This document shows positions 23,591 through 35,860 of a stretch of DNA of 64,000 bases, one piece after another. Source of the stretch: Prostheceraeus crozeri (lineage: Eukaryota > Platyhelminthes > Polycladida > Euryleptidae); contig CAJQUW010008964.1 of NCBI GenBank assembly GCA_907163375.1, forward strand, positions 772,501 to 836,500, in the 5' to 3' direction. The translations under genes were made by a program, and so were the position numbers. The notes under the pieces were generated by a model. That model made no database searches and had not been told where the DNA came from. It worked only from the letters and a program-made list of their open reading frames with translations. Numbering within the stretch: position 1 is the stretch's first letter; each line of letters opens with the position of its first letter.

Positions 23591-24426
23591 ACTTCCCACT
23601 CATGAAAATGCGACTGCACTATTCGCCCATAATGATGGAGGTGGTGTTTTACCAATTAGTAAGGTGTTTTCAGGTACGCTTTATACAGATTTCACATCAC
23701 TTCATTTAACTCTTGTTCGAACATTAGAATATTTCAGATTTCATCGATTTGACCGACAATGTTAATAGAAAAAAGTTTATCTGTCATGTTATGTAATTTT
23801 CCCTAGTGACTCGATCCGCTCTTTTTCGAAACAGGCATGTTGGTAATTGATAATGATGACTCGTTCTATTATGGAAATCCTATGTAAACAATGTTAAAAT
23901 GTGCGATTCTGATATGCGAACTTTGAGAATCAATCCCTTATCCTGGTTCGTTGTGACTTAATTGCTTCATTCAGTGATGAAGAAAAAATATTTTTGTCAT
24001 CAAATGCCAATTCGGATGTTATGACTTGTGATTGTCTATCAAGAAAACAAATAGATTTACTGAACCATGCTTCAACTGAAGCTGCATATGAAATATCACA
24101 CCAAGTACATAAGAATGAACTTGTATTGAGTTTAAGTGCTCGTGGTATTTGCCATCCAAAAATTTTTAATTTCCTAAAGCTGGATCATCGAGCTAGGCAA
24201 ATAAGCTGGGAGGTATGATACATGCGATGCGTTTTTCGAGATTCTCCCTACCAGAGCTGCGGAGCTACTTCAAATTTCATCAATTCCGACTGCACCTTTC
24301 TACCGAGTTCGCGTCCGACTGTGGCTATCTCCTCTAACCGTTTCAAAATCCGAGACTAAATATGAAAAAGAAGCCTATTGCGTAAGATTTAGTAAGAAAA
24401 TGTGTGAAAGTAAAGGAAGGAAGTAT

Positions 24427-25215
24427 GGCTGGGTACATTTGAGATTTGCAATTAGCAAGTTAATGAAATTTCGACGGGTATTCATGAAATATCACTTAAA
24501 ACACACTAAGTTAGTGCGCCTGAAATAATTAATAAATGCTCCTTTTTGTAAACACAATGTCAATAGAATAATTACATATTGAGTTGCATCCTCAGTTGAG
24601 AAATGGAAACAGACCTGAATAGCTGCTATTTCATTCAATATCAGGAATCATCAACACGCCTAATTTACATCTCTTAACATGGACACAACTACCTATTTAA
24701 AGTTTCAGTCACACGCTGGTGAATTTCATATCTGTAGTCAGCAAATTAGTGAAATTTCTACGGCCATTCATTAAATATCACTTTAAGCACTTTACTGACA
24801 AGTCGCCTAAGTGTATGACTTTAATGTATGCTGCTTTTTGCAAACACAATGTAAATAAAATAATTAAATGTTGAGTTGCATCCTCAGTTGAAAATGGAAG
24901 CAGACCTGAATAGCTGCTATTTCATCCAATTTCAGGAATCATCAACACGCCTAATTTACATCTCTTAACATGGACACAACTACCTATTTAAAGTTGTAAT
25001 CATTCCTGGGTAAATTTGAGATTTACAATTAGCAAGTTAGTGAAATTTCGACGGACATTCATTAAATTGCGATTTGCCAGTAGTTTGTTTAAAGTGATAT
25101 TTAATGAATGTCCGTCGAAATTTCACTAACTTGCTAATTGCAAATCTCAAATTTACCCGGGTATGACTACAGTTTTAAATAGGGAGTTGTGTCCATGTTG
25201 AGAAATGTAAACCAG
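24427..25215. repeat. 290-bp tandem repeat ending in an inverted copy
   Basis: Units start at about 24427, 24716 and 25006 (CTGGGTAAATTTGAGATTTG and variants), with a shared interior GTTGCATCCTCAGTTG...ACATGGACACAACTACC. The third unit is cut after about 60 bp and followed by an inverted copy at about 25090-25212, making a hairpin. It looks like a non-autonomous DNA element family with internal duplication. Confidence 0.8.
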
Positions 25216-25267
25216 GCTGATTTCCTTCTTACAATACTGTCAATTGAAGTGAGATTTAATCAACGAC

Positions 25268-25350
25268 TTTATCCTATTTGCTCAGTTGGTTAAGCGCCTC
25301 GCTTTGGTGCGGAAGCGAAGAAGGTCCAGGGTTCGAGTCCATCCGCTTTG
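25268..25350 (+). pseudogene. tRNA-like SINE head
   Basis: An A-box-like TTGCTCAGTTGGTTAAGCGC and a good B box GGGTTCGAGTCC lie at a spacing right for a tRNA. The acceptor arms do not pair, and no anticodon arm could be drawn with confidence. Probably a tRNA-derived SINE or tRNA pseudogene in the intron. Confidence 0.5.
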
Positions 25351-26049
25351 GTGGACATCACGTGGTACTAACCATAGCTGATGAGAAGGTTCCCCATTGC
25401 TAGCTTGCTATTATGGCTCTGCTTGGGTGGGGTAGGGATGAATAAAAAATGCCACAGCAAGTCATGCGAGGAAAAAGTTGCAAACTTGATATAAACTGCA
25501 CCTTGCATATCGATGATTCTCGAAATTGACTGATTCACTCCATCATAATTTTCTGATATCCAACAATTGCTTTCGTTCATTCATAATTCATTACTTGTCC
25601 TTGTTTTTGGTTATGCATCGAAGCATCGAGCCACTGGAGGTTGAAGTGAAATGCACTAAAGCAATAGAAGAAGAAATTTTAATGTCACTTCTTCTAAAAA
25701 CGGTAGAATTGTCGCAAAAGTTATCAGTGTAATCTGATGTCCATCAGCTTCAAAAATACACGTCAACTGTATGAGTCAGAGATGTCTTAAATATCAGTCT
25801 TTGTGGATTCACTGTGTTTTCACGACACTTTTGAATCTCGACCATCCGACCAAACGTTTAACCAAGCATTTTATTGCTTGGTCACACAGAACCTCTTTTT
25901 TGTTGATGAAAGCAACAGGAATTTGTTTATTGACAATTACCCTCTTTAATGAGGTACTAGTGGGACATCCTTATATCACTAGGTAATGCTGTCGAACTCC
26001 CTCCCCCATGTGTTTGCAAAATATTTCTGTGTTAACAATTCGATTATTG

Positions 26050-26870
26050 AGATTTTAATATTTAAGTAGTGCAAAACATATTAGTTATCAATAGGAATGA
26101 AAATTCACTAATAAGAATCCTAATTGAGCGGAAATTAAGTTGATTATCAAGTAAACTTCATGAACCGCATTGCAATGTAAATATTCATACAAAAAGGGGA
26201 AAGCTTGTTCTGCTTCTTGGTTTCAATTTTCGAGCCTATCAACTTACCAAATTAAGTTAATCGCTTTTTCCAACAGGCTAATTGAATCTGTCAAGCTGTC
26301 CAAATTATGCATTCTAGCATGCTTCTGCATTATTAGCAGAATGCACTCTACGGTGAATAAAATCATTTTGTGGAATTAAATTATAAGTGGTTATAGTCAT
26401 AATACTCCATGCGGTAGAATTCAGTTTAATTTATAAAACGAAGACAAGGTCAATAATAAAATGTATTGGATAGCTTTCGACTTCGTCTTTGTCAATTCAA
26501 TAAAGCAGCAACTACCTCTAATCGAAAGCTATTCAATACGTTTTATTTTGATATTTATACATTTTATTTTTTATTTATTTTGATCTTGTCTTCGTTTTAT
26601 GAATTAAACATTTAGGTCAATGATGAACCGAATTTTTGGTAGAATTCAGCTATAGCTTATTTAATTATGTAGATTAATTCAATTTCCCACTTATGATTTT
26701 GTGATTCACTAAATTAAGTATATTTTTCATCTGAATAATGGGCCCATTTGCGTGTATATCTTATAAAGTTAATTATGATCATTGTCTTTGATTGTGGTAC
26801 TTAACTCTGCCAGAGTCATGTAGTTTGTGACATGATCAAGCGCAAGAAAGTTTGTTCTACCTAGTACCAG
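26050..26870. repeat. Dispersed repeat, copy 1 (with a hairpin insertion)
   Basis: Diverged but continuous similarity to 39612-40175: shared blocks include TATGAACCGCATT, CTTATTCTGCTTCTTGG-like, GATTTTGTGATTCACTAAA and CATTGTCTTTGATTRTGGT, in the same order. This copy is interrupted by a palindromic insert at about 26425-26637 that is missing from the other copy. Confidence 0.75.
26424..26637. repeat. Palindromic MITE inserted in the dispersed repeat
   Basis: Inverted arms run from GTTTAATTTATAAAACGAAG (26424) to the complementary end near 26609, with second matching blocks inside (ATAGCTTTCGA and its complement). A 12-bp direct repeat, GGTAGAATTCAG, sits on both sides (26413-26424 and 26638-26649) and overlaps the outermost arm base. 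The related repeat at 39612-40175 has no such insert, giving an approximate empty site. Confidence 0.7.
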
Positions 26871-27287
26871 CTTATACGGCTTGACAGGAGTACTTGCTTA
26901 CTATCAGAATGCTTACTCTATGATGCTAACTTTGATCATACTCTTTCAATAGAATATCAGAGGATTGGGTGGAAAGGAGAAGGCAGCATAGAAAAAAAGA
27001 TGAAAAGCAGGCTTTAAAGGCTTAATCGTGGAGAAATGCATGTAGAGAAAGGATAATGATTCTATCATGCGAAATTGAAACTGCAAAAAGGACGAATGCC
27101 AATCATACCGTTCTGATATTAGTTTCTGGCGCTTCCAAACACGGTTTAGTGGTGTTAGATCTTCAAGGTTTATTAGTTAAATGATATTATTAGAAATCAA
27201 TTGATCAAACTCGATAAATATGACGCATGTCGGAAATTTACGTCATACAAGCATTGCTGGATATTTACTTCATTTCCTTTCTTACAG

Positions 27288-27464
27288 CTTTGCGAACGAA
27301 CAGAGTCAATGGCACATCAGCGCATCACCGCTCGAGTATTAAAGAGGCCTGGTGCTTCATCACATGATGCAGGAGCTTCTGGCAAACACGCTTCTACATC
27401 TTCGGGAGTATTCTCAGCCTCGTCATCTGAACTACCCTCTTCAACATCCCAACCAACTGAATAA
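27288..27464 (+). CDS. CCDC125: CCDC125 orthologue, last coding exon
   Basis: The acceptor is TTTCTTACAG; the exon begins in phase 0, which fits the phase-0 end of 20503. The reading is LCERTESMAHQRITARVLKRP, then a Ser/Ala-rich tail ending in SSTSQPTE and TAA at 27462-27464. MAHQRITARVLKRP matches the ALAHQRKVSYMLARALE stretch of vertebrate CCDC125. The vertebrate protein continues further, so this tail is shorter. No canonical AATAAA was confirmed just downstream. Confidence 0.82.
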   Translation, partial: LCERTESMAHQRITARVLKRPGASSHDAGASGKHASTSSGVFSASSSELPSSTSQPTE

Positions 27465-30400
27465 CAATCATTTCATCCTAATTCTCATGGAAGTTCACGT
27501 GATAGCATTCACCTCCAAAGAATTTGTGACATCTTTATGTTGAGCAACAATATTTTCATATCATCACTTTGTATTCATCAGCATCGTACATTGTTGAATG
27601 CGGTGAAAGATGAAGTACATTTATTACCTGAATTGAACCATACCTTATTTTGGTGCACTCCTGTTCAGATGTTCTCAATTTTCTTTTTATAAACTTTCGT
27701 TGAGTTGAAACTTGATGCTGTGTATATAATGGAATGATATATATCGAACTTGAAGATACGTGCGCTTGTTTTTCTTCATGTTTGTTAGACTGAGACTAAG
27801 ACATGAAGCTCATACTATGGTATCTGAAATTGTTGTACTAATGAGAAGTATTATCATCTATAGTTGTGGTTACACTGTGGACGTAACAGATATAATGGAC
27901 CTGAAATAATACATTCAGTTCTTGATAATTTTTATTTAATTATGAGATGTCTTTAAGAAATTATAAAGATGGCTTAATTGCCCCTCAGTCCCCACAACTC
28001 GACATCTTTGAGCTCATAGAGCTTGTTGTGGCTTAATGCAATGTATATCAGCTTGCATTCTGTAAAGCTTTTGCCCTATCATAGACCACATTAAAGAGGA
28101 AATACATGCTTTCGGCATGGGTTCTTACTGATAAGCGTAGCCGAATTCATCCATTTAAATTGTCACAGGTTTGTCTTCAGTGCGTTTAGATATAAAGCAA
28201 CAACTACTCTAAAAACGTGTAAAAAGTAATGATGGCATCTTCAAGGCAATGATAATGATATTGAGTCAATTATAGTAATTGCAGCTATACATCTATCCAT
28301 AATGTAAACAAATGTCAAGTAGTTTGCATGAATAAGGATGAGCATACAAAATTTATAGCAAAATGATGAGCTACACACGGGGGTATGAACTTACCTTAGC
28401 TGTACAAAGGAGAAATTTTAAAACACGGAAGTCATTCCATTCATAAGCAGATGCCATGTCATGCACTTTAACCAGGAAGCATATGTGATATCGTAGGCTG
28501 ATGCAAAGCTAAAATTGTTCGCGATTTTCACACCAGTTTAATGACACCTGCCGCGATTGCGCATATCTATAATGTACTTCCAAAAATAAGAGAATCGACA
28601 TAATTGTCAACATTGGTTTTGACCAAATTGTTTTAAACAACATCTCATTGCTGCTCCAGGAAAATTTCTACTTTTTGAATCATCACTATAATCGAATGGA
28701 ACATTGATAAAAAATTAAAAAAATGGATTCTGACAAATATGGTAATAAACTATGCGTTTGTGTGTATAGAGTAACCGAGTGTAAAGCAGAGGTGGCATGT
28801 GTGCATGTGCAAGCAGAGGTTGCGCGTTCCGGAGCGCAACGCCAATTTAAATACTGGAGCACAGTGCGCAAGAAAAATTTACGCTCCGACCTTGAATTAA
28901 CATCCCAGGAAAGCACTGCATTCGATCATGGAATGATAATTTCTTCTGCCATCGGCTTAATCCTTCAGTAAATTTGCTGCAAATTTCAGTGTGAGTTTTA
29001 GGATCGTAATACAAGGCATTGACAATAGATGAGATGTCGCACTGTTTTTGATTGCTTCTATATGTGCACGAGTAGCTGAATTGGTGAGCCTGTGGGATGC
29101 AGGATGCCTTAAATATTCTGTAATCAAAACCTTATCAGAGAATGTGATGAAGTATTCATGTCACCAAAGAACATGGGAACATCCATAGAACATCACATGG
29201 ATCGAGTCTTCACTTGATGAGTAATTGAATAATAGCATGAGTGGTCAACAGGTACGTAAAGGGAAGGGATGCATTGATGAGAAAGTGGATTGCCGGATCG
29301 ATTGTGTGTGCTACAGACCTCATGGCCTAAGACAGACTGGAAAAGAAGAAACACGAGTATGGGAATTCAGGACAGGAGAGAGCATTTGGCCAAGAGGAGA
29401 CATGACGGGAGGGAGGAGATGTATGGGAGTAAAGAATAGAGGAAGAGAGGAGATGAGAGAGAGAAAGCGGTAAAGAAAGGTCATATTCTTCTCTCAATCG
29501 TCTTCTTTTGCTACACGAGTATGTGGCTAACGAAACAAATAACATGATTAACAGATAATACCTCTATCAGAAGTTGTCACTCGCTCAGTGATCCGATGCG
29601 ATCATGGATTACTCCAGATATTCGATGTCATGGAACGAATCATTTTCTTTTTCATAGCAATAATCCTCAGTTACATTCACTAAGAGTCATTCATAAATTC
29701 ATTTATTAGCATAGTTCGGAGCGCGGAGCGCAAAAACTTTTGCCGAACATATCCCTCACAATTTTGCATGTCATAATCTCTAAATTTCGTTATGAAGCAC
29801 AGGCTTCATCTTCTTAAACTGAAAATCATGGCATGGTGACATAATAATGACCGGAGTAAATTGATACTTAGTCTATCAAATGCCTTTCTCATATTTAAAG
29901 CATCATTTACTTGATTGATATTTTGTGACTTGGGAATCACTCAAATTGTACAAAGCTGTAGGCCTAATCCAGAGAACACTATGGATTGCCATGTTCATTT
30001 TCAAAAGGCATTTAGTAATTTCATAATCCGCAGCTTCCGTATCCCGAGATATTTGGATCTGAAATAGGTTTCTTTTAGACCACCATGCATGCAGATATAA
30101 TTGAACTCAACAATGAAAACATTAGACTTCCCTAGAGTGCATATATGAACAATAAAGTACAATTCCATTCTGCTGTACAAATAAGTTGGCTTCAATTTCA
30201 TAGATGTGAAAGGGTTTAAAATTGAGTTGAAACATCTGCAAAACTATGATAGACAATTTCATTCCGGTCTATACATCGTCGAAAGCAAAGCGCAATAAAA
30301 TGATTACAGTGGACTCTTCACTCACACACAGAACATCTCACGTAAGTGTGTACTCACCTTGAAACTGCGTGTATTTCAGGATAAAATCATAGTAACGAAA

Positions 30401-30790
30401 GTTAAAAGATGTTTAATTTTTTAATTTTGATGGAATTTAAATAACTGTCATGACAATATCTCGAAGCTTCGAATAGAAAATATATGCGTAAGTAAACAAT
30501 ATAGTTGTTACAATTCGCAAGTAAACCTCGTAGGCTCGGCCGTTATAGATGCCATCTTCTACATTTCGGTCTATGCATTCACCCGACGTCATTTAATACG
30601 GTATTGCTAATGAAGACGGATAAATTTTATCGTAGATTGCTTGCTTTCCGGTTTCTAAAAGGTGAGCTTTAAATCACATGATTTTTTTAATATTGGAAAC
30701 AGAAAAGTTTGAGATCATGCGCATCACACTCATTCTAACAAGCAAAAACCTTACCCCTTAAATCCTTGCCCCTTCGTCAAGGAAAACTAA
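27465..30790. other. 3' flank of CCDC125 and intergenic sequence
   Basis: Probably begins with the 3' UTR. A purine-rich stretch at about 29330-29470 opens a short frame but has no coding signature. No repeat boundaries were found. Confidence 0.45.
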
Positions 30791-30798
30791 TGTCTCTG

Positions 30799-31607
30799 CA
30801 ATGCTGCATGCGGTCACGATTTTTTGACCCGCAGTCATGAACGCAGAATTTTTCAAAAATGAACGCGATCACGGTCACGGTCATTATACAATAAACTCAT
30901 CAATTAGCCGGTCAACCGAAAGAGAAAAGTTTTGGAGATTCGACAGGTTATTTGTATTTAACTTTCCTAAATCTGTCAATAAACAATTTATTTAGTGAAA
31001 CCGTAAAGTGAATAATGCAGCTGAATGTGTGCGTTCCTCTGATATCCAGAGACATTCCAAGCTATTGCATTGTTAATTTGTCATCAATGGCAACCGTCTG
31101 GCGCATGTGAGGTCAAGGCGTTAGCTAGCGCGCTGACAAAATAACCGATCACGGAATGGTAATTTATTGTGTGAAAAATCGCTTAGGTACTTACTTTCGC
31201 TCGACTACAAACTTCCATAATTTTGATCAAGCAACCAAACATGATAGAGAGGAATTGTAGCAGAAGATCTGAATTTTCATATGCAACAGGAATTAATGAA
31301 ATCGGACAGTACTAACGGAATCTACGGCGACCCGCGTCCTTTTTCTGGTCTAATTTTCCTAATACTATGTAAATGCAAGAAAGCATGCATGGACCAGGAA
31401 TGTAATGCTTTTACATGCTTTCATTTTTCTGTAATTCATGACCACCATCGGAAGCAAAATGTATTCATTTTCACACATTGTTTACCTGAGTTGATCATTT
31501 TTTCCCATGAGCGCTAAAATGATCGCAGAAGATTTGCGTTCACGATTGCGTTCACAGTCATAAATTTTGAAAATGATCGCGTTCAAGGCCGCGATCATAC
31601 AACACTG
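30799..31607. mobile_element. Non-autonomous hAT-like element with perfect 8-bp duplication
   Basis: Flanked by the identical 8-mer TGTCTCTG (30791-30798 and 31608-31615). Ends CAATGCTGCATG and, complemented, CAGTGTTGTATG form short TIRs. Behind them lie subterminal inverted stretches rich in GAACGCGATCACG and GAACGCAATCGTG. About 809 bp with no transposase; 8-bp duplications are the hAT hallmark. Confidence 0.85.
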
Positions 31608-31615
31608 TGTCTCTG

Positions 31616-32389
31616 ATTGCACGACTTATGCATATTTTGTATATAACTTTCCTGCTGCCTACACTTTCTCCTGATTGTTGTGATTTCTGAGCAATGAAGA
31701 ATATAACTGCAATTTCTATAATTATTATCATTAAACATGTATTTGACAATACCTGATATGATGTACTTATAGTGTATGACAAAAATATACATGGTCAAAT
31801 GCAAGTGTCGGTGTAGGCCCTACTTCTGTTAACATTTTAATCACGTCTGCGCTAGTGTTGAAGTGATCATTTTAATTATTCAGTAACTCCCTCTCTTCAA
31901 TCAATATTGATGTCATAAATGAATGATTAAAAGTCACTTGATTTGATTTTTTGCACTTAAAATTACATTGCAGATATACATTTTATGTTCTATTTCATTC
32001 AATAGGCCCAAACTCGATTAAGCGGTTATGAATGCTTGGTCATTTAAACTAATTCTAGTAGGTACGTTAGTGTCAAATGGGTTAAAGAAACCTAATATGT
32101 TCTGAAATATTGGATTAATAGGAAATTTTTGGTTGAAAAACATACTATCTATTAATCTTTTTTCAAATGATGACGTTGTAGACAAACATGTTCTTAAATT
32201 TTTTATATGTTATGCACACTGCTTCAAAACTTGTCTTTATATGAGATTTAAAAAAAGCAAACTGGAACATGAGTTTCATATCACAAAACATAAAATCTTG
32301 CTTTAAGAATCGAGTTATAAAGACTAGTGAACCAGTGATTCTGCAGTCTCATAGCTTTGCTAGAGAAGTCAATTTGAATTCTTAGAATA
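31616..32389. other. Intergenic, nothing recognised
   Basis: A/T-rich sequence without open frames of note or recognisable repeats. Confidence 0.45.
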
Positions 32390-32572
32390 TTCGGAGCTCT
32401 CTTTTGACATACTGATCATCAAAATCGGTGAACTGATAAAAAATCAGTGACATCGTGAAGTCATCACAAAATCATAAATCTTTTGGCTGAAAATGTTATG
32501 TTCTCACTTTTTCATGTAAATGTTCATGTTAATTGGTATCTTCAGAATCTTTGCAATGTGAGGAAGCCGAAT

Positions 32573-32808
32573 AAATAAATGAACCTTGTTTATGCTTGGA
32601 AGCACATTAGGCACAGAGCCTTTCTTCCATGTGGCCGAGTTCCATTTATCCCACTCTCATTCTTTTTGTGCTGAGTGCTTAGCAAGAATGCAGAGTGTAC
32701 CTATTTTAAAAGTCTTAGGTTTGACCCGACCAAGGTTTGAACCATGGTCTCCCGGACGCAGAGCGAACACTCTACCACAAGGCCACAGCGCCGGTGGCCT
32801 CTGAAGGT
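32573..32808 (-). repeat. tRNA-derived SINE, full copy
   Basis: The head on the - strand is near 32803, with a tRNA-like A box (TTGTGGTAGAGTGTTC) and B box (GGTTCAAACC). The body contains CTAAGACTTTTAAAATAGG and CACAAAAAGAATGAGAG, ending in an ATTTATTTATT-like tail. It is the same family as the split copy at 1931-2053 / 5917-6040 and interrupts the left inverted arm, whose intact counterpart is at 35598-35860. Confidence 0.85.
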
Positions 32809-32879
32809 TATATTCATATAAACTTAATAGTTCTTTTTCAAACATCTTCAATATCTTAAGTCATCACCGCAAAAGTACA

Positions 32880-35590
32880 CAAGCACCATGTAAGGTGAAC
32901 GAAGGTTCAAAGCAAAACAATTAGCGAAGGCATATCTTTGTTTTGTTCTCTAATAGCAGCTGCCGATTGTTTACTACAGTTCCATGCTAATCTGACTACG
33001 CTTTGTAATACTGCTCCTCGAAGAGACATGCTGATTTTAGCTATGAACTGAACGCTCCACTTCAATGTGATAACTTCTTAGTGACGACTCCTTCACGAGG
33101 TACCGAGAACACTGACTTTGACTACCTTCGCGCTTCCGCCTTGGGCAACGACATATTCCTTGCCGATGGAAAATTTTGACAGAAACCAGCTCGAGCAAAT
33201 ACCTTTCAAGGACCAAACAAACGAATAACGCGGTTAGATTGGATTATGACCAGATTGCATCAACGCAGACTAATAACAAGGGTCAAGACTATCAAGCCTA
33301 GGTCGTTGCATTCCGATCATTCCTGAGTGATGGCAACTCTAAGCTTAAAATGGCCTCACACGCAGAAAGCTGTTCCAAAACGACCTTCTTGGTCATCACT
33401 CAGAGACCCACAACTGGCTCTCCAATTCAAACAGCGAGCATCTCAACATTTTATTAATTCATCTGACGATTTTGAATTTGCTATTCATGATGCTGCCTCC
33501 ATCCTTCCGTTTCATCGACCCTCCCAAAATCAATGCCTTTGGCTGCAAGAACCGGTAATCCTCAAGTGTCGTAGTGAACTACAAAGCACCGTCGACAGGC
33601 ATGGACAAGACAGTGACGAAGCAAATCATGCTGAAACATTACTACAGCTTGCTCACAAGGCAATTATTGAAGACTGTATACAAAGATTCTATGCGGATCT
33701 TGACGACGCTTTCACCTCAAGTAACTGCAGGAAAGCTTGGGATATCATCAACTCCGCAACCGGAAGAAAACATTGCCCACGAGTGCTTGCCTACGCTGCA
33801 TCTATCAATAACCCTCAATATCCGCAGGTGTCCTTAAATCCATACTCTTTCGAACCTATTTCCAACAATGAAGTACGCAAAGCATTGCTCTCAACTCGAC
33901 TTGACGGCGCGCCTGGATCAGATAGCATCACAGCACGAGTTTTAGAGATTGCTGCCTCTCATGTCACTAGAGTAATGAACAATCCCGCTGCTTTTAATGG
34001 CGGCAAGTCACCAACTAGATGGCGCGAATCCATCATTGTCTCCATTCCAAAGAAAGGTTCGTCTACCTCCCTTGCCAACCAGCGTGGAATATCCCTCTTG
34101 TGTACATTCGTAAAACTTTATAATCGCATTCTTCTCACCGTGTTCAATCTAATATCCTTCAACGACTCTCGCCCCTTCAAGCCGGATTCATACCTGGAAG
34201 ATCCACAATTCAACAATTAGCCGCCCTCCGATCAATCATTGACGACTGTCGAAAATGTCAACGTAACATCTCGATAGCTTTCATTGATTTTCATAAGGCA
34301 TTCGATTCAATCACAAGGAGAGCTATTTCCGAATGTCTACAATATCATGAAGTTCCAGAAATCCTTATAAAAGCAATAACTGAACTTTACGAAGACACGA
34401 CAGCACGCGTCAGAACTGTGAATGTACTTGGTTTATCCTTTTATACTATCTCAGATGTTCTACAGGGTGATACACTCGCCCCCTTCCCTTTTGTGTCTAA
34501 TCTTGACGCCGCATTGAGAGACGCTCAGCTGACTCATTACACAATCAAACGTCGAATGTGTTCTCGATCTCCAGCTATCAGCTTACCGTACCTAGCATTT
34601 GCGGATGATATTGCAATCATGTATTTTATTGAATGTTTTAATTTGTATTTTATCACTGCTATAAACTATGCAGAATTTTCTTTTATCTGATTTCCTCGCT
34701 TACATGTTTCACCATATCAATCGAGCTGAAACACTCTTGAGGTCTTGTCTTGAACATTTTGAATATGTATCATAATTTTGCATCTATGGCAACATCACAA
34801 CCGTATGTACTATGATTTCCATTCTCTTGAAATATAAACACCTCTACTACTACTACTACTACTACTACTACTAATCTTCAATGATAATCCGCATGGGTTG
34901 CAGTCGTCAGTATACAACATCCATGAATCCGCGGGTAAAGTCGGCCTGAAATTCAACGCAGCTAAAACTGTTGTGTTACACATCAGCCCCAAATCCTACC
35001 CGGATATCAAACTACCATCAGGTGAAACGTTGAAGTTGGCTAGTAAATTCACGCATCTCGAAGGAATGATAAAAATGCTGACAATGCAGTTAAAGACAGA
35101 AAATCCGTCGCGCGAACTGCAGACTTCAAATTATCGAAGATATTCCATTCAAGCGCTAGCGATCAGTCCAAAATCAAACTTTTAAAGGCCGCTGAAGAGC
35201 CAGTTTTGCTGTACGGATTAGGAGCCACGGTTATCACAAGCACCCGCTCCCAGCGATTAGACCAAACCCATCGTGCACTCGCCAGGCTTGCATTTGGAAT
35301 TTACTATCCTGACGTGATAAAAACTGAAGACCTTCGCCGAAAAGGCATCGCTGAAGCTTCCAATAGTCTACGCCAAAGAAGGCAGAAATTGGCAGATTCT
35401 GCACACCCTAATTCGGATCTTTTGATTTTGATCAAATATAAACCTCCAAGCCACTGGGACGGGGTATGTCCCACCTACTCCCACTGAGAGAGGAATTTGA
35501 AATATGTATACGGTGAAAGTTGTCTATTTCATTTGTTTCTTTCGAATAAAAGTATTTTCGTCATCAGCACCTGACGATTGTTTGCCCTCA
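32880..35590 (+). mobile_element. LINE with endonuclease end and reverse transcriptase, decayed
   Basis: The upstream part ends with an SDHSLVMATLSLKW-like motif typical of the end of an APE endonuclease. It is followed by an open stretch 33327-34220 (linker and fingers; LDGAPGSDSITARVLE, WRESIIVSIPKKG). The palm follows with ISIAFIDFHKAFDSI, LQGDTLAPF and YLAFADDIAI (the catalytic ADD, near 34605). After an insertion the thumb continues (GLKFNAAKTVVLHISPKS, LLYGLGATVITSTRSQRLD, LRQRRQKLADSAHP) to about 35487. Frame changes occur near 34200 and around 35110. A non-LTR RT, clade not assigned. Confidence 0.85.
34619..34872. mobile_element. Short retroelement fragment with (CTA)n tail inside the RT gene
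   Basis: It splits the RT immediately after FADDIAI; the RT resumes with FNDNPHGLQSSVYNIHE. It ends in a pure CTACTA run (about 34844-34873). The tetramer AATC occurs on both sides (34615-34618 and 34873-34876), a plausible target duplication. No tRNA head was seen, so it may be a LINE 3' end. Confidence 0.7.
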
Positions 35591-35860
35591 TAGTTTGTGT
35601 ACTTTTGCGGTGATGACTGAAGATATTGAAGATGTTTTAAAAAGAACTATTGACTTTATATGAATATAACTTTCATATTCGTGCTCCTCACATCGCAAAG
35701 ATTCTGAAGATACCAATTAACATGAACATTTACATGAAAAAGTGAGAACATAACATTTTCAGCCAAAAGATTTATGATTTTGTGATGACTTCACGATGTC
35801 ACTGATTTTTTATCAGTTCACCGATTTTGATGATCAGTATGTCAAAAGAGAGCTCCGAAA

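Larger units (their letters stand above)
32390..35860. repeat. Long inverted arms enclosing a LINE
   Basis: The left arm (32390-32572 plus about 32809-32880) and right arm (about 35598-35860) are reverse complements over about 260 bp with few mismatches. The outer end is TTCGGAGCTCTCTTTTGAC. The left arm is split by a SINE at 32573-32808. Between the arms lies LINE reverse-transcriptase sequence. Either a hairpin element received a LINE in its centre, or the arms and the LINE moved together. No target duplication was seen at the outer ends. Confidence 0.8.

Noticed and set aside
29225-29545. Overlapping frames in purine-rich DNA
   Set aside because: Low-complexity GA-rich sequence keeps frames open without coding evidence.
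32390-35860. Calling the inverted-arm unit an LTR element
   Set aside because: The arms are inverted, not direct, and the reverse transcriptase is of the non-LTR (LINE) type.
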